Shown: positions 13,819 through 26,061, counted from the stretch's first letter. The stretch is 64,000 nt of DNA from Amoebidium appalachense (GCA_963693365.1 CAVNZM010000012.1:5704001-5768000); one strand, 5' to 3'. Made by a program: numbers and translations. Notes: a model not told the origin generated them from the sequence alone.

Positions 13819-13975
13819 TGACGTTACATCTAGGTTGCCAGGTTGCAGCGTGACTGTGACGTCATATTGGCACCAGGAAGGTGACAAAATGACGTCGCCA
13901 CACACCGCACCTATGACGTCACTGATTGGGCTGCCACTGTCACCGACCACTATGATTAGGTTTGCCTATATATGG
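13819..13975. promoter_or_regulatory. Cluster of CRE-like TGACGT motifs with a downstream TATA-like box
   Basis: TGACGTTA at 13819, TGACGTCA at 13857, TGACGTCG at 13890 and TGACGTCA at 13914 fall within 103 bases. ATTGG follows at about 13924 and CTATATATGG at about 13965. This is the arrangement expected of a bZIP (CREB/ATF-type) regulated promoter, but I could not find the transcript it would drive. Confidence 0.4.
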
Positions 13976-15156
13976 GTTTGTCTTTTTTGGGAATCGCACG
14001 GCAGCACCAGGTCGGCCATCTCGACTATGACAAGTTAGTTAAGGTTTTGTGATGACATGGTGCAGCGGTCGACTCGGCTACCTTTTTTAGCCAGGTGTTG
14101 TTTTTCAAGATGAAACGATTGCAAAGCAACCAGAGTCAACTTGTTGGTATGTACTGTGGCAAGAGGGCCCAGCCAGGGTGTACTAGCCGTTCACCATACC
14201 TTTATCGCACAAAGGGGGCATGACTTGGTGGTTCAAGAGAAAAAAAGAAGAAACAAGGCAAGAAGAAGCTGGATGCGGGTTAGCCGGAGACCAGACTAGC
14301 AGCAAGGATGCATAACAAGCCTTCAGAAGGTGTTTTAATTGGTCTATAAAGCCACAGCTTGGATGGGATGCGAGTTGGGCAGGCGAACGTGAAGGACCAG
14401 GTCTGACCCGGTGCGTGTGTGTACGTTTCAAAGCACTCTCCCAAAAAGGCTTGCCAGCGGGGTGGTAGGAAAGCAGTTTGAACTGGTGTGCGTGTGGCTG
14501 CACAAGCACAGCAAAAAATGGAACTATGCATGTGTGTTTCTGGCTCCAAGGGACCCGGTGTTGTGTAGCTGCACGTGCATACCATCAGATCAGTGTGTGC
14601 TTGTGTTTGACACTGCATGATAACAGATAGCGCAGGTGTGGCTCACGTCTATAGCAGCAGGTAGGTGCAGGCATGTTCTTTGTGTGGGACACGTCTATAA
14701 CTGCAGGCAGGCGCAGGCAAGTTCTTTGTGTGCTGCACGTGTGCCCACCTGGTGTCGTCCGCACTGTCCTGTGTGGCCGCTTCCAGGCCTCCGTCTGCAG
14801 CCGGCAGCGGCCCACTCTGTGTGCGCCTGCCTCCCGGCCCCGTCAGACCACCTAGCTACACCCCCCCCCGAACACATCACCACACACACACACACACCTC
14901 AGACTGCCCTGCGTGTTCCCCTCTGTGCAGTCTGCCGTGCTGTCTATGGCCCGTGCGCCCGTGCGGCCCAGCAGCTGGCCTGTGGCCCTGCGTCAGTCCT
15001 GTGGCCGCCCTGCCAAGGGGTGGGCACCAACCTTCTGCCGTTGCTGTGCGGCCAAGCGGGCGCTTGGCGCCATATGCCGGCTGATAGGACGACGGATAGC
15101 CCCCAGTGGCCCACATGGTCTCCCAGGCCCCATACACCCTGCTGTGAAGCTGCAGA

Positions 15157-15500
15157 CTGTACACCCCCCCACTGTGCGTGTTACTGTTGGTTTGCTACAG
15201 ACTGTGCACACCCCCACTGTGCGTGTTACTGTTGGTTTGCTACAGACTGTGCACACCCCCACTGTGCGTGTTACTGTTGGCTTGCTACAGACCCCCCCAC
15301 TGTGCGTGTTACTGTTATTTGCTACAGACTCCCCCACTGTGCGTGTTACTGTTATTTGCTACAGACTCCCCCACTGTGCGTGTTACTGTTGGCTTGCTAC
15401 AGACTGTGCACACCCCCACGGTGGTGTTACTGTTGGCTTGCTACAGACTGTGCACACCCCCACGGTGGTGTTACTGTTGGCTTGCTACAGAATCCCCCAC
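15157..15500 (+). repeat. Minisatellite, 45-bp unit with shorter variants
   Basis: About nine tandem copies of a unit containing ACTGTGCGTGTTACTGTTGG, TTTGCTACAGACTGTGCACA and a C run. Middle copies lack the GTGCACA block, giving units of about 33-34 bp. Confidence 0.9.
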
Positions 15501-15664
15501 TGTGCCTTCACACAGGTTTACGGCACGCAAACAGCAGAGTGCCTCCTAATGGACCGCAATCACCGCACCGCGATGCCCTCTGCCCATTGGTGCGGTTCGC
15601 ACCATGGCTCACGAGCCCATGCTCCGATTGGCCCCGGTTGCCCAGCCCTTTTGACGGTGTCGTC

Positions 15665-15719
15665 GTTCCACAGCAAGGCCTCCTAAATAGCACACCATTT
15701 AGGAGGCCTTGTTCCACAG
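15665..15719. repeat. Perfect 15-bp hairpin flanked by 9-bp direct repeats
   Basis: Arms 15674-15688 and 15697-15711 are exact reverse complements (CAAGGCCTCCTAAAT) around an 8-base loop. GTTCCACAG occurs on both sides (15665-15673 and 15711-15719), resembling a target-site duplication around a miniature insertion. It lies about 160 bases before the ataxin-3 start codon. Confidence 0.75.
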
Positions 15720-15877
15720 TCAAGTTGTGTGCACTACCCAGTGCGCATGCGATCATCGCCGCCACCACCTGCTTCCTGCTGCTTCCTTCGCATACGGAGT
15801 GAGTCTGTCTGCCTGTCCAGGAATCAGCCCGTTTTCTTTCGCAACGCAGCTGGCACCCAGGCGCTGGGCACGGTGCT

Positions 15878-16774
15878 ATGGAGACCGTCTACCACGAGCA
15901 GGTGCCCGTAGTGCCTGCCGGGGGCTGCCCGGGCGGGGGCAAGGCTGACCTGGTTTGCAGCAAGACGGAAGTCTGTGCGCCCAGCATGCCCTCAACAGCT
16001 TGCTGCAGGGTACGTGTTTGGGGAGGACGCGGGGTGGGAGGAAGAGCGGGTGGGGAGGGGGGGAGTGGGGGCGGGGTTGTTCGCGTGCCAACGCAAGCCC
16101 TACAGGCAGCTACTTTACGGCCGTGGACCTGGGCGACATAGCACGCCAGCTGGACGCCCAAGAGGCTGCGGCCTATGCTGAGGGCGGCACCCGGCAGCCC
16201 CGTCCAATGGTAGCTGCCCGGGTCGTGCTGTGTTCTGGGTCGGCAAATACTGACCGCACGGGGCAGGGTGGCTCCAACAACATGGACGACTCGGGCTTCT
16301 TCTCTGTGCAGGTGCGCAGAGCAGCGGGTGGCTGCGAGGTGGGACGGCAGAGTGGCTGAGGGCGGGGGCAGGTGCTCAGTGCGGCGCTGGCTGTGTGGGA
16401 CCTGCAGCTGGTGCCCCTCGACAGCCATGCCGTGGCCGAGGCAAAGGCAAATCCTGTGTACGTGCCTGGTGGGGGGGGGGGGGGGGGGGGGGGGGAAGGG
16501 GGGGGTGCTTAGGGCGTTGCCTCGTTTTCCAGGGAGCAAAGGGCATTCATCTGCAACCTGGCTGAGCACTGGTTCACGCTGCGGCGCTTTGCCGGCCGCT
16601 ACTGGCTCAACCTGGACTCCACTAAGCCGTGCGTGCCCCCGCTCTGGAGCCCTGTGCAGCCCCACTAACCACCAGTCTGCAGGGGCCCCGAGACAGTGAG
16701 CGACGGTTACCTGGCCCTGCTGCTGGCCCAGCTGCGCCAGGAGGGTGCGTGGCTGGGGGGGGGAGGGAGGGGGG

Positions 16775-16805
<31 letters not shown>

Positions 16806-17334
16806 CTGACGGCTGGGGTAGGCTACTCGCTGTTTGTGGTGTGCGGGGTGCTGCCGACTTGCGAGGCAGACCAGCTGCTGAGCCTCCTGCTGCCCAGCCA
16901 GCACCAAGGTGGGCCTGCCTGGCGTGGTGGGGCTGGGCTGAGGCAGGCGGCATAGGCGAGCATAGAGGAGGGTTGTGAGCTGCTGTTTGTGTCTGCGTAT
17001 GCACATGCATATGGACAGCTGGGGCCGGGCACACTTGGTGGGGTTGGCACACGGGCAAGCACAGTCCATGCAGATCTGAGAGGGCCTAGACCAGCACATA
17101 CACTGCACCGTGTATGTGTGGCTGGGATACCGTTGCACACACACGACTGCTGCAGCTTGCCACGCCACATGGACTACTGGGACTGCTTGAGAGTGCCGCC
17201 GTTAGACATGGGCCAGTCGGGTGTACTCCTGCCTTTGGCCAGGCACATACAATGGCCGTACTTGCACATGCAAGTTTGAGCTAGAGACTTCCCCAGACAT
17301 GAGCTGAATATCCACATACCCCCCCCCCCCCCCC

Positions 17335-17384
<50 letters not shown>

Positions 17385-18503
17385 AGAATCTGGACGGACC
17401 TCAGGCAGCAGTCAACGGCCCAGCCAGCAGTCTGCTCAACCGCAGGAGCAAGGTGGGTGCTTGTCTGGATATGTGCCTGCCTGGATATATACATGGATAT
17501 GTGCCTGCCTGGATATATACATGGATATGTGCCTGCCTGGATATATCTGCCTGCCTATATATGTAGATATGTGCCTGCCTGGATATGTGCATGGATATGT
17601 GCCTGCCTGGATATATACATGGATATGTGCCTGCCCGGATATATACATGGATATGTGCCTGCCTGGATATATACATGGATATGTGCCTGTCTGGATATAT
17701 GTGCATGCCTGGATATGTGCCTGCGTGGATATGTTCATGGATATGTGCCTGCCTGGATATATGTGCCTGCCTGGATATATACATGGATATGTGCCTGCCT
17801 GCATACATGTGCATGCCTGGATATGTGCCTGCCTGGATATGTACAAGGAAAAGCCCTCGTTTGGTTATATCAAGAAGTGCCTGCCTGGATATGTGCCTTC
17901 CTGGATATATCTGCCTGCCTGTATATGTCGATGTGTGCCTGCCTGGATATGTGCATGCATATGTACCTGCCTATATATGTCGATATGTGCGTGCCTGGAT
18001 ATATGCATGGGTATGTGCCTGCCTGGATATGTGGATATGTGCCTGCCTGGATATGTGGATATGTGCTTGCCTGGATATGTGCATGGATATGTGCCTGCCT
18101 GGATGTGTGGATATGTGCCTGCCTGGATATGTGCATGGATATGTGCCTGCCTGGATATGTGCATGGATATGTGCCTGCCTGGATATGTGGATATGTGCCT
18201 GCCTGGATATGTGCATGGATATGTGCCTGCCTGGATATGTGGATATGTGCCTGCCCGGATATGTGCATGGATATGTGCCTGCCTGGATATGTGGATATGT
18301 GCCTGCCTGGATATGTCGATATGTGCATGCCTGGATATGTGTCTGCCTGGGTGACACTGTGCTGGGTGTTGGGTGTTCTGGGTGTGCCATTGGTGTGTGC
18401 CTGTTTGGCAGAAGGGGTGGCCACTTAGGCCCATGTGCAGCAGGGAAACCCGTGGAGGGCCCGGGCATAGACGAGCTACGACGACGCCGATTGCTGCGTT
18501 TCC

Positions 18504-18505
<2 letters not shown>
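15878..18505 (+). CDS. ATXN3: Ataxin-3-type Josephin deubiquitinase
   Basis: A cysteine protease that trims ubiquitin chains. Exons: 15878-15901, 15961-16009, 16106-16209, 16267-16311, 16372-16457, 16533-16628, 16683-16744, 16822-16908, 17387-17452, 18441-18505; phases agree throughout. The Josephin domain is complete: METVYHEQ, then QDGSLCAQHALNSLLQG with catalytic Cys in SLCAQH, NMDDSGFFSVQ, the catalytic His in AEHWFTLRRF, WLNLDS with Asn, and the terminal YSLFVVCGVLP and CEADQLL. Exon 9 encodes a Ser/Gln-rich linker (SQRPSQQSAQPQEQ). Exon 10 ends DELRRRRLLRFQ, matching the EELRKRREAYF segment before the human polyglutamine tract. Intron 9 is about 990 bases, nearly all minisatellite. After 18505 comes (GT)n: either an intron begins, or translation runs through Val-Cys repeats to a TGA at 18551. 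The 3' end is therefore uncertain. I saw no clear ubiquitin-interacting motif. Confidence 0.9.
17313..17382 (+). repeat. Long C run in ataxin-3 intron 8
   Basis: About 70 bases of nearly pure C, ending 4 bases before the exon 9 acceptor; here a C run sits where a pyrimidine tract would. Confidence 0.95.
17460..18350 (+). repeat. Minisatellite filling ataxin-3 intron 9
   Basis: About 890 bases of interleaved short units built from GCCTGCCTGGATATGTG, CATGGATATGT and GGATATATACAT. Stop codons are rare in several frames on both strands, giving apparent proteins of 180-340 residues that I treat as repeat artefacts. One interruption (about 17838-17875) breaks the array. Confidence 0.95.

Positions 18506-18552
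<47 letters not shown>
18506..18552 (+). repeat. (GT)n array starting at the ataxin-3 exon 10 boundary
   Basis: The pure GT tract begins at the first base after exon 10, so the array supplies the splice donor or, if unspliced, codes for Val-Cys repeats until a TGA. Confidence 0.9.
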
Positions 18553-18553
<1 letters not shown>

Positions 18554-18957
18554 TGGCGGGGGTGGTGGGGGAAGACAAGGGGGGGGGGGGGGGTGGAGAG
18601 GGGATGAGGAGGAAAGGGTCGGCAGGTGGGATGTATCGTGTGCGGGCGGGTGGGGCACAGCAGTGCATGATGATACCTGGACCCACACATTTTGTACACA
18701 CGTGTGTGTCCGTAATGCACGACACCATGCACATGCATGCACTGCACACATGCCAAGGTGTATGAAGCACGTGTGCAGGGCATGCATGTGCATGGCGTGG
18801 TGCTCTGTGTGTGGCCTTGGCTGATGGGGTTGGGTGCAGGGCCCATAAAGGGTGCCCATGCACGTGCCAGCATGTAATGGTCAAGCACGTGCATGTGGCT
18901 TACTATGGCGCCACGGTATATGTAATTATACATACAGAGTGCTGCTTGCTCTACATA

Positions 18958-18963
18958 AATAAA
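18958..18963 (+). other. Possible ataxin-3 polyadenylation signal
   Basis: AATAAA lies about 450 bases after the last recognised ataxin-3 exon and 136 bases before the convergent TBC stop codon, so the two 3' untranslated regions may abut or overlap. Confidence 0.4.
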
Positions 18964-19098
18964 ACATCATACGACAGTTGCCCGTATGTGTCGGCCACAG
19001 TGTGGCTGCCATTGGCCATGGACGTATACATGTGGCTGCTAGTGGCCGTATATGTATGTGTGTGTGCAATTGGCCATATACATCTATGTCCCTGGCTG

Positions 19099-22000
19099 CT
19101 ATTGGTTGTCGTCCTGGCGCTTGCTGGCCAGCTCATCAGCCATGCGTCTTACCAGTGCCTCCTGCCGTGCCGCATCTGCCCGTGCAGCCTGCAAGCCCTG
19201 TCAGCACCCACAGTCCGCCCCCCCCCCCCCCCCCCCAAAAAAAAAAAAAAACGGCTGGTGACCACACACCTCCTGCTGGCGGGCCTTTGATGCTGCTGGG
19301 GATGCCGTGCCCTCCTGGTCGCTGCGCTTGCCAAACTTGAAGAAGCTCATGAACGCCTTGTCCTCCCCCTGCCATGCCCTCAGCACCAGCCCAACACACA
19401 CATACACACATGCACATGCACACACACACACAGGCAGAAAACAAACTAGAAAGACAAGAAAAGGGCTGGGCACCTGGGGGGGGGGCTTGTTGTTGCGTGC
19501 TCTCTCCTGCCGTACCAGCTCGGCCCTGCGCTTGGTGAAGATCACACGCAGCTCGGCCAGCCGGGGCAGCGGGAACGGATACAGGTTGTAGGCCAACTGG
19601 GGAGGGGGGGGATGAGCCCATGCCCCACACCTTAAGGCCGTGTTTGGCAGCGCAGTTATATCGTCTTTTCATCGTATTCGTCTTAACGAGAATATGTGTT
19701 CTGCCAAACACTGAACAGGTTGCAATTTACGATAAAGACGATGGACATCGCTCTACATACGTATTTTCGAAAAGACGATATAACTTTTAGCGAATCGAAT
19801 CGTCTCTAGCCATTCTAATATACTATTCGTCATCAAGCGCCAATCGAATCGTCTCTAGCCATTCTAATATACTATTCGTCAATCAAGCGCCAAACGAATC
19901 GTCTCTAGCCATTCTAATATACTATTCGTCGAGTAAGCACCAATGAAACCGTGCAAAAGATGACATTTCGCATACTTATCACTTGACCGCTCCTCGTGGC
20001 CGGCGTGGGCTGCTCTGCACCTTGTACACAACGGTCAAAACCACAAGCACAGCTCTATGTATGCAAGGGAACAAACCAGCTTGGCTTATAGGTTAACTAT
20101 GCTATGTGGAAAACAAGCCTGCAAACACTGTTGCTGTACGCGTAATACCTGTCAGCGACCGCAAGGTTTTCAAAAGGTGTATCGAGATATTGTACGTATA
20201 CCGGTGCTCGCACACGCGTTTGCTACGCCATAGTATCAGCCCTAAAGTATGCATACCACAAAATATTTTTATAAACATAATTAAGGTAGCTAGAACCATG
20301 CAATTTGGGCGATCGATCTCTGGGCCAAACTCATATGAAAAACAGGGTTACATCGAGAGTAAAAAGGTACCAGGGATATGCGCTAGAGCTATAATTTTTG
20401 CATGATTATTATGAAATAGTGTTTTCTTTAAACGCTCAGTACAGAAAAATTATAACTCAATTGGTTCAGCGTCGGCGAAAAAGAAAAAAAACTGCACCAA
20501 ATCTGGTACGTTTTACTTAGTACGAAAAAAGCACCAGAAATGGTCATTTCGTTTTTTGGTCGCTGACGCTGAAACAATTGAGTTATAATTTTTCTGTACT
20601 GAGCGTTTGAAGAAAACACTATTTCATAATAATCATGCAAAAATTATAGCTCTAGCGCATATCCCTGGTACCTTTTTACTCTCGATGTAACCCTGTTTTT
20701 CATATGAGTTTGGCCCGGAAATCGATCGTCGCAATCCCATGATTCAGCTACCTTAATCGTATTTTTGCCCTAAATACGAATAAGCTTTTGGGGGGGCTGC
20801 CAAACATGCCCTAATGGTGGAAGGAAAGGGGGGGGGCTACCTTAAGCATTTCATCACAACTGATAGCCCCGGCAAGGTCCTCGGTCAGTGTCTTCATCTC
20901 GCTGTAGAACTAAAAATAGAACTGGTCAGTGCCTTCATCTCGCTGTAGAACTAAAAATAGAACTGGTCTGCTTCATCTCGCTGTAGAACTAATAATAGAA
21001 CTGGTCCCTACGTGCAGGGTGGGGGACCTATGTGCAGGGCGATGGATTAGGGGGAGCCTGTGCAGGGCGATGGATTAAGGGGGGACCTATGTGCAAGGTG
21101 GTGGGCTTAGGGGGAACCTATGTGCAGGGCGATGGATTAAGGGGGGACTATGTGCAGGGTGGTGGGCTTAGGGGGGACCTATGTGCAGGGCGATGGATTA
21201 AGGGGGGACCTATGTGCAAGGTGGTGGGCTTAGGGGGAACCTATGCAGGGCGATGGAATAAGGGGGAACCTATGTGCAGGGTAGTGGGCCTGGGGGGAAC
21301 CTACGTGCAGGGTGTCTGTGGTGGGCAGCAGGCGGGGCTCGAGCAGGGTGAAGATGGCTAGGCCGACCCTGAACAGCATCTCATCCCCGTCAAACAGCAG
21401 CGAGTCCCACACCCGGTACAGCACCCCTGCACCCACGTCAGCACCAACCCATGGCCCGTGCCTGCAGCCCCTTTCCCCCCCCCCTCACCCCACCCCACCC
21501 CACCTCCCCCTCCTCACTCTTGCAGACTTTGTACTTCATCCTCGAGACCGCCTTCTAACACCCCCCCTTCCCCGTCCCCCCGTCATCCAATAATGGCCTT
21601 TCCGCACCTATCCCCCCCCCAAAAAAAAGTACCTGGGACTGTGTAAATAAATCCTGTCAGCAAGTTTGACACCATTCAAATTGGATGTGCGGGCAGGAGG
21701 AGGGGTACCCTGGGGCAGCAGGGTGGCGTAGAGGGTGGGGAACCACTGGCCGATGAACATGTTGGTCAGGGGCGGGTCGTCCTGGCTGCTGGCCCCGTGC
21801 CGCTGCACGTCCTGCGCCTGCAGCCGTCGCATGTGCCCGTGCAGCCGCGGCAGCCGCTCCCTGGGGCCCAGTCAGCCAGCGCCACGCAGGGCACAAGTCT
21901 ATGGGGCCTGATCTAAATATAGCGCCAAGCGGGGTTGACAAACAAGACCACAAATCAAAGATAACCCCAACCTGTCCACGTGAAAAGCACCTACATAGGC

Positions 22001-22702
22001 ACAAACAACCAGATAATGCTTTTGTGGCACCCAACCATCCACTTTGCCATTGAGTGCTCGGATCCAAATTGGTTCCCTTCGAGAAATGCGCCACTCTCTT
22101 GATTCCTTTCTCAAGGCCTGTGTGCAACCATGTGTGCAGGGCGCCTACACTGCCCCCATGCAGCCATCAGAAACCCAGCTGCCCAATTGCACTGTGGGCC
22201 AGCAGGTGGGCCCGTGGTGTGTCTAACAGTGGGCCACAGCACGGCATATGGGGTGGGGGACCACTCACTTCATCAGCTCGTCAAACACAACCATGTCCAC
22301 GGCCAGGCACTCAAGATCCTGCCCACCACAACTCAGTGCCCTGCCATCCTGGGCCCTGCATGCATCATGCTGTGCATATGCTCAAGCACTATGTCTGTAG
22401 AGGGGGATAGAGCACGTGTGTTGGGCAGGTTCGTAGCAGCACACTATATTAGATGAGTTGGAGGCCATGTGCTGACGTCGAGAGGGCCATGGCCTGTGCT
22501 TGCATGTGTGTGTGCATGCCATCACAGAAGACGTCTCTACGCGCATAGCAAAAAGCCGGTGTTGGCTGTGTGTGTGCAGAGTCAGGGTGTTGTGTGGGTA
22601 TGCAGAGTCAGGGTGTTGTGTGGGTATGCAGAGTCAGGGTGTTGTGTGCGTGCATAGGGTGTTGTGTGCGTGCATAGAGAGGGTGCTGTGTATCTCTCTC
22701 TA

Positions 22703-22736
<34 letters not shown>

Positions 22737-22847
22737 TGCGCGCGCGCGCGCGCGCATCTTTTTCCATCGATAGGGTGCAATGTTGTGGGCAGGTATGTGC
22801 ATAGATATAGTGCTATGTGTGCTCATAGACAGGGTGCAATGTTGTAC

Positions 22848-22926
<79 letters not shown>

Positions 22927-23077
22927 CTGTGTGTGTGTGTGTGTGTGCATGTGTGTGTGTGTGTACGTGTGTGTGTGTGTGTGTATGCGCACGTGTGCGT
23001 CTCTTTGTGCCTGTGTGCCTGTGTGTGTGTGTCTGGTTGTGTGCATGTGTGTGCGTGTGCGTTTGTGTGTGTGCATG

Positions 23078-23123
<46 letters not shown>

Positions 23124-23329
23124 GCCTTTGCATGCATACCGTGAAGTAGTTCTGGGGCAGCTGGTCCACCAGCACTGCCAGCGCTGCAAATGCATCGTCC
23201 TCATTCTGCACCCAGCTGTCAGCACCCTGCACCACCACCACCCCTCCCCCCCTCCCCCTCCCCCCCCCCCCCTCCCCCCCCCCCACACACCCACCCACCC
23301 ACCCAACCACACACACACGCACACACACG

Positions 23330-23392
<63 letters not shown>

Positions 23393-24028
23393 TGTTCATC
23401 AGCAACAGCAGGTGTGCCACTATGAAGTTTAGACTCTGGCAGTAGCCTACGGCCTGCACATGCCCCAGTCAGCCACAGCCCCACCAGGCCCAGCCCCCCC
23501 ACCTGCGCACCTTGTTGTGCTGGGAGTAGGCCAGCAGCACCCTGGCCAGCATGGCCCGGCCAATGGTTGTGCGGAAGAATGCATCGTCAGACGTGCGGTG
23601 CAGGTCCTGTGGCCCCGTCAGACCAGTGCCCTGCGTGCCTGCTGCCAAGGCCCTACCCTTGCACTGTCCCCCACCCTCCTCCCCTCCCCCCTCCCCCCCC
23701 CTCCCCCCTACAGAAAACACACACACACACACACCTCATCCTGTGTGTTCACACATACAAACCCACCACATCCCACCAATTATCACACACACACTTGGCA
23801 TCAGTCCCTGCACACACAAAACCCCTTCTGTAACTGCATATACACATGTGCGCACCTTTGGATCTGCACACTACACACACACACCAATCTTTTCGATCTG
23901 CACACGCACACACACGCACGTCCGCACGTCTTTGCCATCTGAACACATAGGTACGTGCGCATGCACACGCACACGCAAACGCACACGCACACGCACCGCA
24001 GACGCACACGCAAACGCACACACACCGC

Positions 24029-24078
<50 letters not shown>

Positions 24079-25842
24079 TTTCGATCTGCACACACAGGTC
24101 CATGATGTCTGCATCCTCCACCCTCTGCAGTAGGTGTGTGCATGCTGCCGGGGGTATTGTGCGCCGCGCCACAATGGTCCACACCTGCCAGCCCCTTCAG
24201 CCACCCCTCACTTACCCCTCCCCCCCGCCAACCCCTCTCCCCCTCCCACGGCACGGCAGGCCGCACCTTTCTTCGGCAGTCATCGGGCAGGCGGATGCGC
24301 ACAATTGTGCGGAAAATCTTCTTCCACTGCATCCCCCCCAGCATCAGGCCCCATGCACCCCCCCAGCATCAGGCCCCATGCACCCCCCCAGCATCAGGCC
24401 CCATGCACCCCCCCATAGTCAGGCCCCATGCACCCCCCAGCAGGCCGACGGGGGGCCACGCACGTGCAGGTACTCGTTGTTTGAGCGGAAGATGGGGAAC
24501 AGCATCATGCGGCACAGCAGCTGTCCCAGCTGCGCCACCCCCTCCAGGCTGACCCGCACCTGCTCACGCTCACCAACACTCTCCTCCCCCTGCTGGACCC
24601 ATGGGCCCCCTGGTCAGCATAAACCCCCCTCGTACATGTACCCGGTTAAAAAACTCCGAATACTACCCTGTGAATAGTGCAAAAGCCCTGAACCCGCTTT
24701 CATCCATGCACATTTGAATCATTACAGGCACTGTGTCTTGTCATCCCCTGTTCGATTTGCAGAGCATAAAAAGGCAGGTCTTGCAACACTTTGTTGCTTG
24801 GCGGAAAACAAAAGCTGGCGCTGAGCAAGCCTTGGCCTGTCATTGCAAACGATCATGCTCTTCGGTCTAATGGTCAGCATGCAAAGAAGGGTGCTGCCGG
24901 GGGGACACTATGAGATTGAGCCCATTAATGACTGGTCAACTAGCATCGGGCGGCCAACGGTGCAATATATAGTGCTATGAAGGGGTGTGCAACAAGACCT
25001 TACTTGTTGAAATCAAGCCCTTGGTGTTGCACAATGCAATAATCGGCATCAAAGGAAGCATCTATCTGCCCTCTACGTGTGTGATATTGTGTATGTCCCA
25101 GCTAGTGGTCCATGTGATACATTGACGTCAGGTTTTGGCCATTGAAGGTCGAGTCCATCATGCCTGCACACTGGCCTATGGTGCCCATGATTCAGCAAAT
25201 CCCCCTCCCCCACAGTGCCACCATGCAAAAGCCCCCCCCCCCCCCCCCCCCCCCCCGGACCGTGGCACTTAGCACATGCATGGCCTACCTCCTGCGTGGT
25301 GTGGTCGTGCACGGGCAGGGAGGTGGTGCGTCGAATGTTGTGTTGCAGAAGGGGGGAGGCCACCAGCTGGCTGACAAAGTGGCCCGGTGGCAACGCCAGG
25401 CTGCCCTCGTGCTCCTGCACCCCCAGCCCCTCAGCACAGCCCCTGCCTGCCCACCCCTCCCCCCCCCCAGACAGGCACCCACCGCCACTGCCGGAAGGGG
25501 TGGCCCCGTTGCCTTGCGCTGGGCCCCAGCACTCTGCCCGGCCTTGTCCTGTGGCCTGGGTCAGCCCTGCCTGCCTGCCAAGGGGCCCGCCCATACCACC
25601 ACATGGCCCCGCCAACCACACCCCAAAACCACCCAGACCCCCTGCCCCACGCCTCTGCCTCCCCCCCCCCCCCCCCCCCCCCCCCTCCCCCACAGCAGCA
25701 CACCCACCTCTGGTGGGGCTGGCCCTTGCGGTTGTGACGACGCAGTATGGCTGCCTGCCCCCGGCCACAGTCAGGTGTAGTCCTACACTACATTACAAGC
25801 ATGAACAGACACAGGTTGGCGCTGCAACAGACACAGAAAACC

Positions 25843-25930
<88 letters not shown>

Positions 25931-25997
25931 AATCCGGCGCACACGGATGGGCATGCATACACACACACACGGGTACACACCAACACACACGCGCACA

Positions 25998-26061
<64 letters not shown>

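Larger units (their letters stand above)
11661..15877. other. Intergenic region upstream of the ataxin-3 gene
   Basis: No gene is supported in this 4.2 kb. It contains a diverged direct duplication at about 12580-12720, 39-bp tandem repeats, a cluster of TGACGT motifs followed by a TATA-like sequence, a 45-bp minisatellite and a perfect 15-bp hairpin. ATTGG motifs at 15586-15590 and 15627-15631 lie about 250-290 bases before the ataxin-3 start and may be CCAAT-type promoter elements. Confidence 0.5.

Noticed and set aside
14636-15090. Possible exons in the region upstream of ataxin-3
   Set aside because: Open frames exist, but no pair of donor and acceptor gives a consistent phase and no residues match a known family.
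15157-15500. Repeat array considered as a CRISPR array
   Set aside because: Units are contiguous with no unique spacers, and the window is eukaryotic.
17457-18553. Several 180-340 residue frames on both strands rich in CLPGYVHGYVPAW or HISRQAHIHA
   Set aside because: They come from a minisatellite without stop codons inside an intron whose flanking exons join in phase without it.
23749-24344. TBC exons first considered as part of an NCKAP1- or strumpellin-like protein because of an RxHIGDR stretch
   Set aside because: Downstream exons carry IEKDLHR and GYCQSLNF, the diagnostic TBC fingers, followed by the TBC C-terminal blocks.
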